NCBI GenBank assembly: GCA_900551195.1
Contig: URVD01000136.1
Location: 1 to 5,054 of the forward strand
Direction of reading: 5' to 3'
DNA from: an uncultured Collinsella sp.
GTDB lineage: Bacteria > Actinomycetota > Coriobacteriia > Coriobacteriales > Coriobacteriaceae
Length of the DNA: 5,054 nucleotides
Position numbers and translations under genes: made by a program. The stretch's first letter is position 1, and every line of letters starts with the position of its first letter. The notes beneath the pieces are model-generated. The model ran no database searches. It had not been told where the DNA came from and worked only from the letters and a program-made list of their open reading frames with translations. Positions 3,430 to 5,054 of this stretch are shown in pieces.

Positions 3430-5054
3430 TGACCGATCTTGCATCCACCACACCACAATCGCTCGGTCGCGATCCCATGGTCGGCCTGCGCCTGGCGCGT
3501 GTCGACGGGTTTGAGCCGGCCATTGCGCTCGGTCAGGACGAACTGCCTGCCTATCTGCGTCGTTTTACGATGCTGTTTGCCGACGATGCCACCATGCGCC
3601 GTGGCGGTATCGGCCGCGTGACGCGTGCCGTCAACGCCCAAGGCGAGGCCGTGGCACTCAAACAGCTCATCTTGCCGACGCGCGATGAGTTTGACGACGA
3701 TGCCGCTCACGAGGCGCTGGTCGCCAAGTTCAAAGCGGCGTTTCGCGAGGAATACGAATGCCATCGCGCCCTTTCGGGCCTTAAGGGCTTTCCCCGCCTC
3801 TATGGCTGGGGCGAGGTCGACGGTGTGCCTGCAATTGTCATGGAATGGGTCGAGGGCGAGACGCTTGCCCGCTTGCGTTCGCGACTTGCCGTGGACGATG
3901 CCGGACGCCTGTCGCCGCTTGTGGCGGCGCGTCTGGGTCGCGACCTGTTCGATCTGCTCTGCCGTATGAGCCTGGTGGGCGAGGGCTTTGTCCATCGCGA
4001 TATCTCGCCCGCTAATATTATGGTGCGTACGGCGCGTCTACCGCTTGACCGGCAGCTTGCCGAGGGCACCTTTGACCTGTGCCTGATCGACTTTGGCTCG
4101 TCGCTGGCGCTTGAGCCTGCGTCGGCCGTGGCCGGTACCGGCGGCAAGGCGTCGTTTACGGAGCGCTATGCCACGCTGCGTCGCGCGACGGTTGCCTATG
4201 CCCCGCCCGAGATGCTCACCGACGATATTCCCGACCTGCGCGCTTTGCGTATGTCGCCGGCGATTGACGTCTATGCCGCGGCAAGCACGGTTTACGAGCT
4301 CATTGCCGGCATCGCGCCATACGAAGCCGCGCCGAGCACTTCGGGCACCTCGGGTTCGCGCAAAAAGACGCGCGACATCGCCAGCCCCTACCGTCTCAAG
4401 ATGGACACGCGGCCCGACTATCCCATTGGTGCCCATGCGCCCGGTTGCGATTTGACTCAGCTGCTTCGTCGTGAGCCCGATGTGGCGCTCGCCGCGGCCG
4501 AGCAGGCCCAGCAGCTGGGGCTTGAGCCGGATTCCGAGGAGCTACGCGATGCGCTGGCGTTTGTCGATGCCCAGCTGTTCGACGTGGTGATGGCCTGTCT
4601 GTCCAGCCATCAAAAAGATCGTCCCGAGCCGGCGGCGGTCGAGGCGGCGCTCTCGGCGTTTTGTGACCACTATGCGCAAAATGTCGGTCGTTCGCTCCGC
4701 GGCGAGCCGCTCACGCCGTGCCCCATGGATGCGTCTGGCCGCGCGGTTCGTCGCGCGCTGATGGTCGGCGCGGCGGTCGTCTGTGGCGTGGTTTGGGCTG
4801 TGGTCGTGGTTTCGGCCGCGCTGCTGGCGTCGGGCGCTCGCGTGACGGCGACTTTGGGATCGCTCGTGTGGTCTGGGTCGCTACCGGGTATTATTGCCGC
4901 ACTGGCGTTGGCGCTGCCGGGCATAGCCGGCGTTGCCGCGGGGGCACTTGCGCGTGATCGGCGCTCGGGGTTCCTGCAGGGTGTGCTTGCGCTTTCTGCC
5001 TGCGAGGTTCCGGTGCTGGTTGTGGCTGCATGTAGCGTATTTTCCCAACGCGCC
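3426..5054 (+). CDS. Eukaryotic-like Ser/Thr protein kinase with C-terminal membrane segments (3' partial)
   Basis: The frame is open from ATG at 3426 to the right edge (543 codons, no stop). The start overlaps the previous stop as ATGA; a second ATG at 3429 is an equally possible start. Kinase elements in order are: a glycine loop RRGGIGRV (58-65), with the first usual Gly replaced; VALK with Lys79; a helix-C region FREEYE (106-111); a hinge-like VMEWVEG (138-144); the catalytic loop HRDISPAN (190-197) with Asp192 and Asn197; DFG at 222-224; and AYAPPE (257-262) as the APE motif. DVYA at 281-284 is the conserved Asp of subdomain IX. Such kinases transfer phosphate from ATP to Ser/Thr of target proteins. 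All catalytic residues are present, so it is likely active. After a helical region, hydrophobic segments at about 444-469, 485-509 and 515-538 follow, so the kinase domain is cytoplasmic and tethered by its C-terminal half. No PASTA repeats are visible before the edge. The substrate is unknown. Confidence 0.9.
   Translation, partial: MMTDLASTTPQSLGRDPMVGLRLARVDGFEPAIALGQDELPAYLRRFTMLFADDATMRRGGIGRVTRAVNAQGEAVALKQLILPTRDEFDDDAAHEALVAKFKAAFREEYECHRALSGLKGFPRLYGWGEVDGVPAIVMEWVEGETLARLRSRLAVDDAGRLSPLVAARLGRDLFDLLCRMSLVGEGFVHRDISPANIMVRTARLPLDRQLAEGTFDLCLIDFGSSLALEPASAVAGTGGKASFTERYATLRRATVAYAPPEMLTDDIPDLRALRMSPAIDVYAAASTVYELIAGIAPYEAAPSTSGTSGSRKKTRDIASPYRLKMDTRPDYPIGAHAPGCDLTQLLRREPDVALAAAEQAQQLGLEPDSEELRDALAFVDAQLFDVVMACLSSHQKDRPEPAAVEAALSAFCDHYAQNVGRSLRGEPLTPCPMDASGRAVRRALMVGAAVVCGVVWAVVVVSAALLASGARVTATLGSLVWSGSLPGIIAALALALPGIAGVAAGALARDRRSGFLQGVLALSACEVPVLVVAACSVFSQRA

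Noticed and set aside
3366..3995. 209-codon minus-strand open frame opposite the kinase
   Set aside because: It is antisense to the kinase catalytic domain, with no ribosome binding site advantage or recognisable motif.

Overview
The window looks like a piece of a high-GC Gram-positive chromosome. The coding regions are GC-rich with an alanine-rich proteome, and the dnaX / ybaB / recR neighbourhood is present. The overall style suggests a Coriobacteriia member, Collinsella-like. That assignment comes from general appearance, not a search, so treat it as moderate confidence.

Layout. (1) Positions 1-512, plus strand, hold the disordered Ala/Pro-rich tail of the DNA polymerase III gamma/tau subunit (dnaX), cut by the left edge. 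(2) Positions 534-1007, minus strand, encode a 157-residue membrane-anchored protein of unknown function with a GTG start and a very good Shine-Dalgarno. Just upstream, a 35-codon minus-strand reading frame overlaps it by 4 bases (GTGA). (3) Positions 1112-1347 form a divergent, partly AT-rich intergenic region with two perfect 8-bp inverted repeats. (4) Positions 1348-1668 and 1682-2278, plus strand, are ybaB/ebfC (nucleoid-associated protein) and recR (recombination mediator), 13 bases apart. (5) Positions 2279-2523 hold no convincing gene but an unusual series of inverted repeats, ending in a textbook intrinsic-terminator hairpin directly upstream of the next ribosome binding site. (6) Positions 2524-3429 encode a 301-residue single-pass protein with a Gly/Ser linker and a cysteine-containing outer domain. 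(7) Positions 3426-5054 encode a eukaryotic-like Ser/Thr protein kinase with C-terminal membrane segments, cut by the right edge. It overlaps the previous gene by ATGA.

How the genes fit together. dnaX, ybaB and recR form a widely conserved replication/repair neighbourhood, but here a minus-strand membrane gene separates dnaX from ybaB-recR. The last two genes look like a translationally coupled pair. The first would display an extracytoplasmic domain, and the second would carry the cytoplasmic kinase domain on a membrane tail. This suggests a split sensor/kinase signalling unit, which is inference. The terminator-like hairpin in the pair's leader suggests control by attenuation or by read-through from recR.
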